Assembly: GCA_947579605.1 (NCBI GenBank)
Contig: OX388307.1
Coordinates: 18,639,237 to 18,703,236 of the forward strand
Length of the DNA stretch: 64,000 bases
Source: Athripsodes cinereus
Lineage: Eukaryota; Arthropoda; Insecta; Trichoptera; Leptoceridae
Direction of reading: 5' to 3'
A model generated the notes under the pieces. That model saw nothing but the letters and a program-made list of their open reading frames with translations. It was not told where the DNA came from and ran no database searches. A program made the translations under genes and the position numbers. Below, piece after piece: positions 21,691 through 32,758 of the stretch; positions within the stretch are counted from its first letter, which is position 1, and each line of letters starts with the position of its first letter.

Positions 21691-24600
21691 CTTACACACA
21701 ATAATATATTATGCAAATCTAGTGTGAGAACTGCGAGGCTATACGTCTCATTTGTAGACTGCTCGTCTGATTATGACATTTCATTTACATATACCTAAAC
21801 TTCCACCAAGAATCCGCGTCCTTTAGACGGATGCTCTATGAAAACGGCGCCTTTACTATAACTCTAAGTTAAGTGTCTATCATAAAGCAATGGTTTTGGT
21901 AGAATTTAGATATTTTTAGTAGTAACAAATGTTAAACATTATTTAAAATTTTTACATAATATACGAGAATAATTTTAATAATTCGCAAAATGAGTAAAAT
22001 ATATGAAACTATAAATGATAATTTTTTTCTCATTATAATAATTTTATACAAACGTAGTATGAAAGAGTAATGAGGGCTCACGTTTAAATCTTGACTACTC
22101 ATTTATAAAGAGTTTATGAAATTGCTTACTATTAAAAATGTCATATTAGACAACCATTAAAGCGAAATCAAATGTCATATTAGACAACCATTAAAGCGAA
22201 ATCACGTACCTTATAGTATATAATGCGCTATTATTTTGTTTGTAATAAAAACATAAAAACATTTAAACACATCTTTCAAAATCAAAATAAGCTCACATAA
22301 AATTACCTGCATAAAAGCTTGCCAGAGGCTTAGAAGCAATTAAAGGCCCTAGAGCAAGTGAAGGAGTCTATGGTAATACCGTCTCGTACATAAAAATAAC
22401 GATTCTGATATTTTAACTCTTATCTTTCTATTTTCTACAAGTGTGTAATTTCTATTTGTGTTTCTATTTAAATAAATAAATTGTGTCATTATGATAATGA
22501 TGTACTCCATTTAAAGCAATATTTTTCGTAATAAATATAAGATATTCAACTATTACATACGAGCGTTATTACTTATATGATGCGGAACGTAAAATTTTGC
22601 GACACACTTAAAACTCTGAACGAGGCGATACAAAATATCATAAAATCAACATCCTTATGTCACCGATAACTTTTTTTATTAAATCCTGTGCGTGCAAAAA
22701 TTTTCATGTACCGGGTAATAAAAAGAAAAAAATATTGATTTCTCAGGTACCTCATGAGTTAATATTATTATTTTTTAAATCAAAACATTGATAAAAATTA
22801 TGTGAACTAGCTATAAGATTACTTGAATGTGATAAGTATGTACATGAAAACTTAACATTATTTAATAAATTCTACAAGAACAACAAACATACTCACTATA
22901 AATTTACTATATAAGTTTAAATAAAATTAATTTCATTTTCATGCACAGAGTTTTACAAAGCAATCACCATTAAGCGATTACCAAATGATTCAACGGAACT
23001 TGGTATATGGACCATTAGTCGTATATCATCTCTGTTATCCCGTCTCATATGATGTGGACATTATTATATAACTATTTAAGGGGATTTATCTATTAATATA
23101 TTATTTATTATCGCCCATTTGCTCTACGATTTATTTTCGATACACGTATGATATGATATTATGACAATAACTCACAATTTAGGCTGGTGAGCAGTGACGG
23201 TCTTGACTTTTGCGGGGCTTCGGACAAATACATTTTAATTTAATGTAAATAAAACAAAAAAACTTTGTGAAGTTTTACGATGCACTACATTTTGATTCTC
23301 TGATCCTGGTATACAGAGTGTAGTGTTGAGAAAGTTGTATGATTCTAATGTATTCAATTTTATATTTAATTTAAAAAAAAATGTATATTTGGGTAACTGA
23401 ATAAATTGGATTCATATCGCGGGCTCAATACTCTAACTAGACATCCAAAATCAATAGTTTTGAAGTGGTGGATAAATGTGACAATTCACTCAAAAGGATG
23501 GTAAGTGATACTATGTTGTCTTACTGAAACAGTTAAAATATAGTACAAAGAAGCCTCTTAATTCATTATTATTACCAGAAATGACTAAATTACACCAAAT
23601 TCTAGTAGGTATAGAGCTCACGACATTTAGATTCATGTTTGAAAATTTAATATCCTAAATCTCTCGCGTGGAGCCTGTACTAGCGTTTTTCCCTGGGCGG
23701 TTATCTTATTCATAGACTGCCACTACGTGTAGAGTGTTATACAGAATCAATAAAAATAATTAATTATGTGAACTACATAAGCTATTTTTATACGTGTGTG
23801 TAGGTATGAATTAACTGAAATAAAGGTAATTTTACCTTTTTATTTTCTAAATATTTTTAAGTCAATGAACGTGAAGTATGTTTTTGTTAGGAAAGTTATT
23901 ACATATTTTATATTTGACAAGCTTTGTAAAATAATTTCATTTTTTTATGAAAGCAGCAAAGAGGAAAAATTGAAATTATATTTTTATTCATGTATTCTAT
24001 TTTTAAGTGTGCATATTTTAAATCACAATGAAGTATTTTCCGTATAATTTTCACATATCCACTTTGAAATTTTAAATAATATGAGTTTGAGTATTTTACA
24101 AGTAGGTATGTAGTAGGTACGTCGTTATTCTAAAATTTATATTCGTGTATACCTATATATCATTTTTGTACTGCGTTGACAATGCACCAATAGTATAAAG
24201 TCCTCTCGACTTATGAATTAGTTGTGTTATGCAATAATGTATCAAGCCACACCAAATCTCAAGCAGATTTAATTGAAATTTTGCATCGAATCTTAAAATT
24301 ATAATGCGTTTTGAATAAATAGAGGTAGGTATTATGAGGGATTTGATAACTATAGTTATTTCATTATTTCATCAAACAAGAATATAATTTTGACGTTTGG
24401 TTTATGATACTTATTCTTTTTTCGCTCGGTACAAAGAATTTGATTTTTAATCTATTGAACTTCACACGAAAAAATATGATTTTGCTTTTTTGTCGTCTAT
24501 AATAACACTTCCTGAAGTGAATATGGCAGAATCAACCACAAATGTGTTCAGTGCCTTAAAAAATATACTAACTCTCTCATTATATTTGTTGGTTTAATCA

Positions 24601-24925
24601 ATTGTTACATAACATAATCCATACATACACCTCATCCCAATACCATACACATTTACAATACTTGGCTTAGTAACTATTCATGTAACTGGCATTCGGAATA
24701 TTTGTAGCGCATTCTCATTCAAGCAATGTTTTTATACGGTGGTACCAAGGGATTTAAGTTTATATGACAATATCCAAAAAGCTTCTATACTTTCGCCAAA
24801 TTCGTGATACATACATTATATAATGCAAGTAGCCAAATGTGAGGATTGCAGTATCGCTTCAATAAACCTAATATATTTTTTTCATTGTCAAAACTTCCAA
24901 AAAGCAGAATTTATTTGTACATATA
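21691..24925. other. spacer; contains a conserved flank motif
   Basis: At 21797-21820 AAACTTCCACCAAGAATCCG matches the flank that follows the two large palindromes (45029-45053 and 52197-52222), but no palindrome lies beside it. A 34-bp tandem duplication is listed separately. No supported gene; the 83-codon frame at 23796-24047 is AT-driven. Confidence 0.45.
22137..22204. repeat. perfect 34-bp tandem duplication
   Basis: Units 22137-22170 and 22171-22204 are identical (begin AATGTCATATTAGACAACCA, end CGAAATCA). A recent local duplication. Confidence 0.92.
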
Positions 24926-25075
24926 ATTTATTTATTTGTTTATTCCTTTCTTTACATTTTCAACTAGCAATATTACACATAAATATTACAATATCAAATT
25001 AAAATAATCAATAAGCAGATGGCGAATTTATCACTGAGGCGTGATATATCTTCCTACCAATCCAAATTTCTGACC
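24926..25075 (-). mobile_element. LINE 3' tail with conserved stem-loop
   Basis: On the minus strand the order is GGTAGGAAGATAT-ATCAC-GCCTCA-GTGAT-AAATTCGCC followed by an A+T-rich end and an AAATAAAT-like tail. The ATCAC/GTGAT stem corresponds to TTGC/GCAA at 9.56 kb and ATCGC/GCGAT at 28.36 kb. No coding part is left. Confidence 0.55.
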
Positions 25076-25179
25076 TACATATTATCTACTAAACATTTGT
25101 TTACGAGTATATTGATCTGCCTTGCATAGTTACTAAGATGTTCTCTGTCTTTTTTAGGTTTTACCCTATGATTGCCGAA

Positions 25180-25315
25180 TTGTCGAGAGTGTGGAGGTGT
25201 TCAAGGCAAGATTAAAAACCTTATTTTTCATGAGATATTGCGGTGGATTTTCCACAAAACGCAAAACGGCGTATCTTAAAAAAGAATTGGATAGTTTATT
25301 ATTATTATAAAGATA
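25180..25315 (+). mobile_element. CR1-like LINE 3' remnant
   Basis: In frame, VESVEVFKARLKTLFFMRYC matches the SxxxFKxRxKTxLF end of the family. Then comes the 3' motif (GCGGTGGATTTTCCAC, CAAAACGGCG) and a TTATTATTAT tail at about 25300-25310. The closest relative here is the minus copy at 58.4 kb, which has ESVKVFKTRFKTLLF. Confidence 0.7.
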
Positions 25316-25858
25316 CATAGATTATGTTGCCGATGGCAAACTCTTTTGCTGCATCTTCTTCATACATATTTTCTAGCAGCATTCCAAGAAAATAAAAGAA
25401 ATATTTATTAAAAGGAGTGCAATGTATTTTTTCAATGTTCATTTCAAGCATGAGTGCATTCAATCTTCCATCAGAGATTTGAAACCATTTGAATCATTCG
25501 TTATAGTATTTTATAACTAATACTCATTGAAAAATTAACCAAATTATATATTTTTAAAGCAAATGTTAAATGTTGAAGGTCTTTCTTTAACAAATACCTT
25601 ACACATTTTTGTATTGTTTTCTGATTATATACATAAATTATTGAATAAACCTATCTAATTTTCTTCTTGTAGTTTATTTAATGTAAGAACTTTATGTATT
25701 TAATAGGATTGTTGAAATAAATTTACTTTAGAAAATACACTTTATTTTATTAATCTATAGCGAAAGTTATTTATTCATTATATCAGTACGTACGTAAAAC
25801 GTTAGTTATCATATATTTTCACAATCTAATCGAAATAAATAAAAATCAAGACAGGGTA
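25316..25858. other. A+T-rich spacer, no gene seen
   Basis: No recognisable feature. Confidence 0.5.
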
Positions 25859-26062
25859 TCATTTTAAAGTCACGAATAAATAAAATGTAGAAAAAATTGA
25901 CAGTTGTTGATTCATTTCAATGCAAGTTCCATCAAGTGATAATAATTTTCCCGCTTGATGTGGTGTGATTGAGGTCATCCAACTGTTTTTATATTTCCAA
26001 CAGACTATGCTTTCGTTATTCAGACGCGACCTGACACTGTCTGGATTGTGTTTGCACTGCAC
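25859..26062 (-). other. coding-like frame, unrecognised
   Basis: A minus-strand frame of 67 codons. Its first 45 residues have balanced composition (CKHNPDSVRSRLNNESIVCW, then WMTSITPHQAGKLLSL), unlike chance AT frames. The last 15 are Phe/Tyr-rich. An acceptor-like GTGCAG precedes the Cys codon. It could be a terminal exon or a transposon scrap; no family is recognised. Confidence 0.18.
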
Positions 26063-26450
26063 CGTATACTAGGGTGGTATGGTGGTAGGTGGCACTCGAT
26101 ACTATACATTTATTTGTAATTAAAATTGTGTGCTTTTAAGAAGATTGAACGGGGACGCTTTGATAAATTAAAACGCTAACATGTCCTTGTACTCGTGTAT
26201 AGCGAAAATTTGGAAAATCGTGTTGTGGTCAGGAGTTCAGTGGTTGTGTTTATAAATTACGTTCCAATCGAAATGGACAATGGCATCTATGGGGATAAGT
26301 AATGAGAAAACCACATCGAATGTCCTTTACCTAAGGTTTTGGGTAAAACGCATTCCTACCATCAACACCTACCAACATACTATTTACGTTTTAGATTATG
26401 TACCTTGGTTTTTTCTTAGAAAAACTGAATAAAATATCAATGATTCAAAT
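26063..26450 (+). other. possible promoter and first exon, weak
   Basis: Another less AT-rich island. GTTCAGTGGTTG near 26236 fits an insect TCAGT initiator. About 40 bp downstream, ATG 26279 in good context (ACAATGG) opens a 50-residue frame starting MASMGISNEKTTSNVLYLRF. A donor-like GG|GTAAAA lies inside it. No TATA box was identified and the protein is not recognised. Confidence 0.15.
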
Positions 26451-28256
26451 ATCATCAAGCTATTCAAATTGTACCAGATTGCTGATGAGTTCACAATCTT
26501 ACAGATAGTTTTCATCTAAATATATAGAGATCATTAATTTATAAAACAATCATATTAGTCCCCATATATAGACAAACGCTTTCATAACAGTGAACGTGAA
26601 ATATTCTGTCAAAGAATTTACCTAATCGGTATTTCAACTATTAAATCAATTTCTGTCATATTTTCAATAAATATTGTTGAAGCATTCAACAACATAATCT
26701 AAATTATTGGTAGGTCGAGAAATTTCAATGACAGTTGAACTCACGAATTTGCACACGCTGGTCAGAATTATTGATAAAGCTTACATAATATTCGATTTGT
26801 TGGTATTTCCGATAAAATTCCTAATTCCTAGTATGTCCATTTCAATATCTCTCTCCATAATCCACTCGTAGCTTTTGATAATAAATTCTAAATTGATAAA
26901 TCCGTTACTGTTGAACTAATTAGTAGACCTATGTGTAGAATGTACAATATTATCTAATGTTACAAATATGAATAGGTATTCAAAAATTGAGCATTGATTC
27001 CTTTTAGAGTCTGGAATTTACAGTTTTCTCTTTATTTATTTTATTCGATGCATTCGCTATGAAATGCGCCACATGAATCAATTGAAATACGGGCGTTACT
27101 TCTGTCTCCTTCCAAAACGGTATGTCACTCTTTAACTTATCTGAAGAAAACTTTTCTACAAGTTTTGTAAAAAGGCACGTAGAAGTTGGTCCATGGAAAT
27201 CTGATTAACTGGTTAGTTAATGGGAAACTTTATTGAAAGCATATGTTTCGAATCTTCAACGATAGTTTGTACCTATAGCGTCGGAGTTTCTATAGAGAAG
27301 TTGTAATGCGATAATATCTCGTTATTAATATTCGCTGGGGTGCTGTAGATGAATATTGTAATTAATTGAATATTATAAGCATTACCACCCAATTAATTAC
27401 TTATATCTTAACTAGTTTAATTTGTTTGATTTCTCTATGAAATCAATATGTAAATTCTATAAACATTTTGAGAAATATCTCATAGAATTATTTACTCGTT
27501 CTTATTGGAAACTGAGAACATTGCAAAACAATTTAATATTCTTAGAAATGTACCTATACATAACTTCATTAATTGTCACGTCATTTACTGTACACATCAG
27601 CTTATAATGTGCATTACGATATGTCTTATGGAAATGTGTAGGTATGTCATGATCTGGGATATTAAAAAGTAAGAGGACGGATATCTTGAATATAATAATA
27701 ACTTCTTGTGATAATACGAATTCACGTCTCACAGAGGATTTACAATGTAACGTACAAGTATGTATGTAGCTACTTAATGCTTGTGTACAAATAATCTTAT
27801 TGACATTTTTTTAATGTAATGAAAGCATTTAAAGAGCATTGTTCTCATTATTAATATCACTTACAAGCATATTCTATCACCAAAATGTATCATTAATAAT
27901 TTATATATATAAATCCTTATCATTTGCATCCTATATTAATTAATGACTGGAATAATATGGAGGTTATATAGATATTATTTGTGTTCGTTTTCAATATCTT
28001 GTAAATTACATTGTTTTGTATTTGCTCCCGTTGAAGCTTTTATTACCGAATGTACTGACATAAAATATTATTATATTAACATGTCATTATTATAATATTG
28101 TTTGGTAACACCTTAATGTTAGTACTCTATTATGCCACCTTTTTACACCGCTTATATTATGCATATATTATTATTGTGATCCGTGATCGCTTCGAGTTTC
28201 GGTCTACATCAAACTATGTACAGGTACTTATTCGTATTCAGGTATGTTTTACATGT
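26451..28256. other. spacer, no gene supported
   Basis: 27060-27130 has two coding-like frames ending at a donor-like CG|GTATGT, but without an acceptor that opens either frame. Open frames at 27422-27607 and 27502-27732 overlap on opposite strands and are AT-driven. Confidence 0.4.
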
Positions 28257-28700
28257 AATAATAATAATAATAATAAACTTTATTGTACAAAATATTTAAA
28301 CAAAAAGAATGAGATTAGGTACAACATGGTATATACAAATATTTTGCACAATGGGCGAGTTTATCGCAGGGACGCGATATCTTCCAACTAACCCAATAAA
28401 GTAAAACAAGTAAACAATGATAAAAAATGGAAACAATTATAAAAAGTCTTTAAAATGATACATAGAAACCAAATTATAAACTATAAATATATAATACATA
28501 CTCTTAAGAAATAAATTACCAAAAGTATTAAAAATAAATAACTAAACAAATAATTAATATATACATACAAATAGATATTAAAATAAATACCGTAAATACA
28601 ATACATACATACATATAAATAGATACTAAGATACATAGGTACCGTAAATATAGCAATACATATAAGAAAAATAAATAAACAAATTAAAAAAAAATATGTA
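28257..28700 (-). mobile_element. LINE 3' UTR and (TTA)n tail
   Basis: The plus strand starts with a (TAA)n run (28257-28276) and AAACTTTATTGTACAAA, then GGGCGAGTTTATCGC-AGGGAC-GCGATATCTTCCAAC. This is the reverse complement of a LINE tail with the GGAAGAT stem-loop. An A+T-rich 3' UTR follows, including an imperfect ~45-bp tandem pair (28555-28660, around ACCGTAAATA). The ORF is absent. The 98-codon frame at 28098-28391 runs over the tail and is not a gene. Confidence 0.6.
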
Positions 28701-31569
28701 ATATTGGAAGATATCTCAGAACGTCTTATACTTTATAGTTATATTCTCGCTTGCATCGATTTAACGGTATGCCGAGTTTCATTACATACTGAAGTTTTGA
28801 TAAACGGTATGGTGTCTCTTTGTTCCGTGCTATATAAACAATCTTGTTCTAGTGTAAGGTGAAAAAGATCTACATATTATATAAGTGTTGGAATAAAACT
28901 CTGTCTCCCGTAAGCGTCGCTACTTCGATATAATATATTATTATATGCACTATCATAATATTCTTATGACGGCCATAACGCCGAGATTTTGTTACAGGGT
29001 TATAAAATTTCTTGCAAATAAATATTTATGATAAAACTTTTAATAAAAATTTTAAGCTTCGCAAACAAAATTTCTTTACAAACCATACGTCGCCTTTTGT
29101 CGCATATTTTATATAAAGGAAGATATCGAGATAATCGTAAACAATAATGATTTCCTATTGAAGCGCTTTCACTATTATAGAAAGATTTCACTAAGATGCT
29201 TTTCAAAATATTTTTTAGTACTTGAAACTTTTACATATACACCTAACTATAGACATTGAAGGTATGTAAGTATTAAAATATAATATTATTTATAGACGCA
29301 AGACAGAAATAAGACTTCTTTTAATGTAGCAAGATAAATATGTCAAGCAATTTTGGCAGACGAAGGTTGTTATGGATTTCAAAAGATGTTTACCGAGAAA
29401 AGTAAATAGGGTATAAAAATAATTTTCTTTTTATTCAAGTACATGATATATAAATCGAGTAAAAGCGAAAAATATTTTCGATTAAATAAAAATTGGTGTC
29501 TACGTAATTATTTGTAGGTATTAAATATTTGTATGTTGCCTGAATGAAACTCTGTAGAAATCTGACCAAATCTTGAAAAATATGTATTTACATAAGCAAT
29601 AATTTGATATTATTTTAAGACATGAATTCGAATACAATAAACATGCCTCAATCACGTAAAATTAAAGGAGATTTTATCAAAATGTGTTTTCAAATATAAC
29701 AAATTTTCTTACTATTCTTTTAATATAAAACAAATAAATAAATCCAAATACATGAGCGTATCAATAGTTGGGGAGGAGGGGGGGGGGGCAAAGGAGCCAG
29801 AAGTTCAAAGTAGTAGGTATGTACAAAGAATGGAAACACAACATCGAAGCGGGCAGTTTTCTCCCTGCCTGGAAATTAGACCCATCATACACATATAATT
29901 CACACTTGTAGATTCCTGCAAATTAATATATGAACGCAGTATAAAAACATTTATGATAGAGACATAATATTTCACATAACGTACCTATGCATGCTGAATT
30001 TGTAAGAAAGGGGAAACAATGCTGTAAATGTTATGTTTTCTCTGGAATCGTATGGCTGGAAAGCTGTAATGATCCCACGAGAATATGATATATATTCAAT
30101 AATAATAATAACAATGTAATATAGGAAGTAGATACTTAGTAGGAAACTAGAAACAGTTATGTAGTACAAAGTTTCTAAGAGTAATTGAAAATTATGAATA
30201 CACTCGTATACTAACCCAACTTGGTATTATAATTTAGATGCACCTCGCAGTCCAATTATTATTTTTAAAATCTTCAAATGTTGATTTCACTTGTCAATTC
30301 TAGTTAACGAGATTGGTTACAGATTGATTTATTTTGAAAAATATCACATTAATTTGTGTTAAGAAACAAAAATGGTTTAAGTTTTACTATTTTGAATAAA
30401 AGTTACATACCTTTTTTCGACTTACAATGTCAAGTTTGACAATGACAGAGTTTGACGATGTCTTTGTTAGTCGAAATAAAAAAAATCAAACCCAACTAAA
30501 TTTTATCTCTCCCAAAAAGCTACTTTAAAAATATAAATGTAAAAATATTAGTAAAAAATATGTTCGTATTTAGGTTGCATTTAAAAATATTCATTAAAGG
30601 CATTGAGTTCTTCTTTGAATAAAAAATGTCGTATATAACATTCATTGATACATTAGGAATAGGTATACTTATAAACTGATGCTATACTCACATGCTGCGT
30701 AATGTCATAGAAGTTTTAATAAAGAAATATGAAGATATCAATCCATTTTCTGAATATTTTTTAATATGATCTAAACATGAACTTAATATTTTATTCCATC
30801 TATTTAAGTGCATATTTTTTTACCATTGTTTTCTGGGAGAGTTATTTATGTTCTGGAATAGGTTTACATATATTTATGGTAATTATTTAATTAAGTTGGA
30901 TCTGTAAGTTGAAAAATAAAAAAGGTGAATGATAAACAGGTAAAACTTTGAGAATTCACTAAAAAAATCTTGAAAATGTGACAATCTGTATAATATTTAG
31001 GTATAGATTAATCGCCAGATGTTCCAAATGGTCTTTTCCTCTATATATCCTATCAGTTTGTTTAACGTTTGGCCAAACACAATGTATATTAGTTATATTA
31101 AATAAAAAAAAGTTAATAGGAGTAGAAATTACTATATTTTGGGTTACTTTGGAAAATGGTTAGTTGGAAAGAAAATCAGACTTCGCGATTTCGTGGCTGC
31201 GAAATCTCGAGATAAGCATAATAACATTAAGCTCATAAGCAGAAGAAGGAATTTTTCGCTTTTGCGTTCATCGTGTCCATCCCATAATAATATCATTTGT
31301 ACCTTTCCATGTTTAAATTATGTAATATTGTTTATGTTTCATTTTGTTTAACAGAGTTTATTATTACGAGATATTGTAGGTACATAACACGCAGATTTAT
31401 TTGAAGATTAATCTGGATTAAGTTTATACCCGAACATGCTCACAGTAAATATTATGCTTTTGTTATGAAGTAAGTTTAGCGTGTTATTTCAATGAATAAA
31501 TATGTTTATATGCAAATGTAGGTAAGGCATAGATGATATGATATCTATATAATATTTTTAATATTGTAG
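28701..31569. other. A+T-rich spacer, no gene seen
   Basis: Nothing is recognisable except the G-rich run listed separately. Open frames at 29000-29206, 29972-30169, 30978-31163 and 31139-31351 have AT-driven composition. Confidence 0.5.
29770..29788 (+). repeat. G-rich run with an 11-G homopolymer
   Basis: GGGGAGGAGGG followed by more G (eleven in a row, 29778-29788) in otherwise AT-rich DNA. It could form a G-quadruplex, or could be an assembly-prone homopolymer. Confidence 0.85.
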
Positions 31570-31570
31570 A

Positions 31571-31915
31571 TGCACCCAAATTTGAATGATTTCCGCCTAT
31601 TCCAAGGGTGGCCAAACCGTGCGACCCGCGAAGCATTTGCATACTTTTTAATAAAAGTCGGTACAAGTGCCCGTTACTTTTTTGAAAGAGATATTTTGAG
31701 AAAATATTCTTAAAGAAAACCAAGGAGATTTGAAATATTTCATATTCCTATACCATTTTGAAAATTTGGCGACAGGGGGAGGGGATAGAATTTTTAAGGT
31801 GAAGAAAAATTATCAAATGTTCCATATATAGAGATACCTTCTCGTTGTGCAGCCCGGTAAGAAAATCTCATTTTGAAATTTGGCCCGGTTGCTGAAAAGG
31901 TTGGCCTACTGCAAT
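31571..31915. repeat. interspersed repeat, possibly hAT-like MITE
   Basis: The left edge (TGCACCCAAATTTGAATGAT, then TTCCGCCTATTCCAAGG) is shared with 55345-55400. Within it, GGGTGGCCAAACC near 31606 and GGTTGGCCTACTGC near 31899-31912 are inverted relative to each other, like hAT-type ends (CAGNGGTGGCCAACC). G+C-rich patches (CCCGCGAAGC, GGCCCGGTTG) fit a non-autonomous element. No 8-bp TSD was found, and the 55.3-kb copy extends past the presumed left terminus, so the transposon call is uncertain. Confidence 0.35.
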
Positions 31916-32448
31916 CTAAGAACGATTTTACATTAAAAGAAAAGTAAAAAAATATTATTTCACTGTATTCAAAGACAGTATACAAATAATTCGACCTATT
32001 GGTACATAATAATCTTATCTTATGGTTTTCAAATCATCCATTTAAAAATCAATGGAGAATGACTCTGATTTGTGTAAGCTTGTATACCTATTGCTTCGTC
32101 TCAACATACTTAGGACTTGTTATTATAATTTTGCTAATAACATGCGTAAATAGCAACAATACTTGCTTCCACGTATTTACTTCGATTTATTTACGAGAAA
32201 GAATGAAAAAATATTAGTTAATGTGAAAGCTTAGCTTCGAAGCCAAGTAGGTTTACGCAGTACCTCTATTTCTTTTGTAGAAATACGTATTGAAATATTA
32301 ATCCATTATCAGCCACCACGATAGCATTCTCTACTTCAATAATTATCTTTCTTAGCATTCTCAATATAATCATGAGAAGATGCGTTGTTAGTAAAACGCA
32401 ATGCAGATAGTTCCGATATAATCGTACTATCCAATTTCAACGTTCGAT
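31916..32448. other. spacer, no gene seen
   Basis: No recognisable feature; the 72-codon frame 31999-32217 is not supported. Confidence 0.5.
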
Positions 32449-32758
32449 CTAAACATTATCTACTATACTATACTATACCCTCACGCCGTGTCCCAAGTGG
32501 GGTAGGCAGAGAGAACGGAACGCCAAACAGATCTATCTTTACACACTTCCTTCGCTTCCTCCACATTCATACAGTTCCTCATACACGCACGTCGGTTCCT
32601 CTTACTCAACACGCGGCCGTCCTTGAGAATTTGATCCACGTGATCAAGCCACGTGGTTCTCGGACGCCCGCGTTTCCTCACACCCTTTCTTTCAGATAAG
32701 TATATCCTCTTTGTCATTTTTACCTCGTTCATTCGTTCAACATGCCCTAAACATTATC
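32449..32758 (-). mobile_element. 5'-truncated RTE-like LINE with 12-bp TSD
   Basis: The insertion body is 32461-32746 and is flanked by perfect direct repeats CTAAACATTATC at 32449-32460 and 32747-32758. The element runs on the minus strand: C-terminal ORF, stop, then a (TATAG)n microsatellite tail lying at the low-coordinate end. Such short repeat tails are typical of RTE-clade LINEs. The second copy is at 43.81-44.13 kb. Confidence 0.88.
32481..32732 (-). pseudogene. RTE-like LINE, last ~83 residues
   Basis: The visible C-terminal motif is RKRGRPRTTWLDHVDQIL, then CKDRSVWRSVLS and a terminal YPTWDTA. This is the GRPxxxWLDxV...DRxxWR tail found in RTE and related LINEs. The apparent Met is internal: the 43.8-kb copy continues upstream with RWFGHVER. 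The two copies differ at only a few positions, indicating recent activity of a source element. No catalytic domain is present. Confidence 0.78.

Noticed and set aside
32385..32699. 104-codon plus-strand frame
   Set aside because: Runs antisense over the RTE-like LINE C-terminus, which is the real coding strand.
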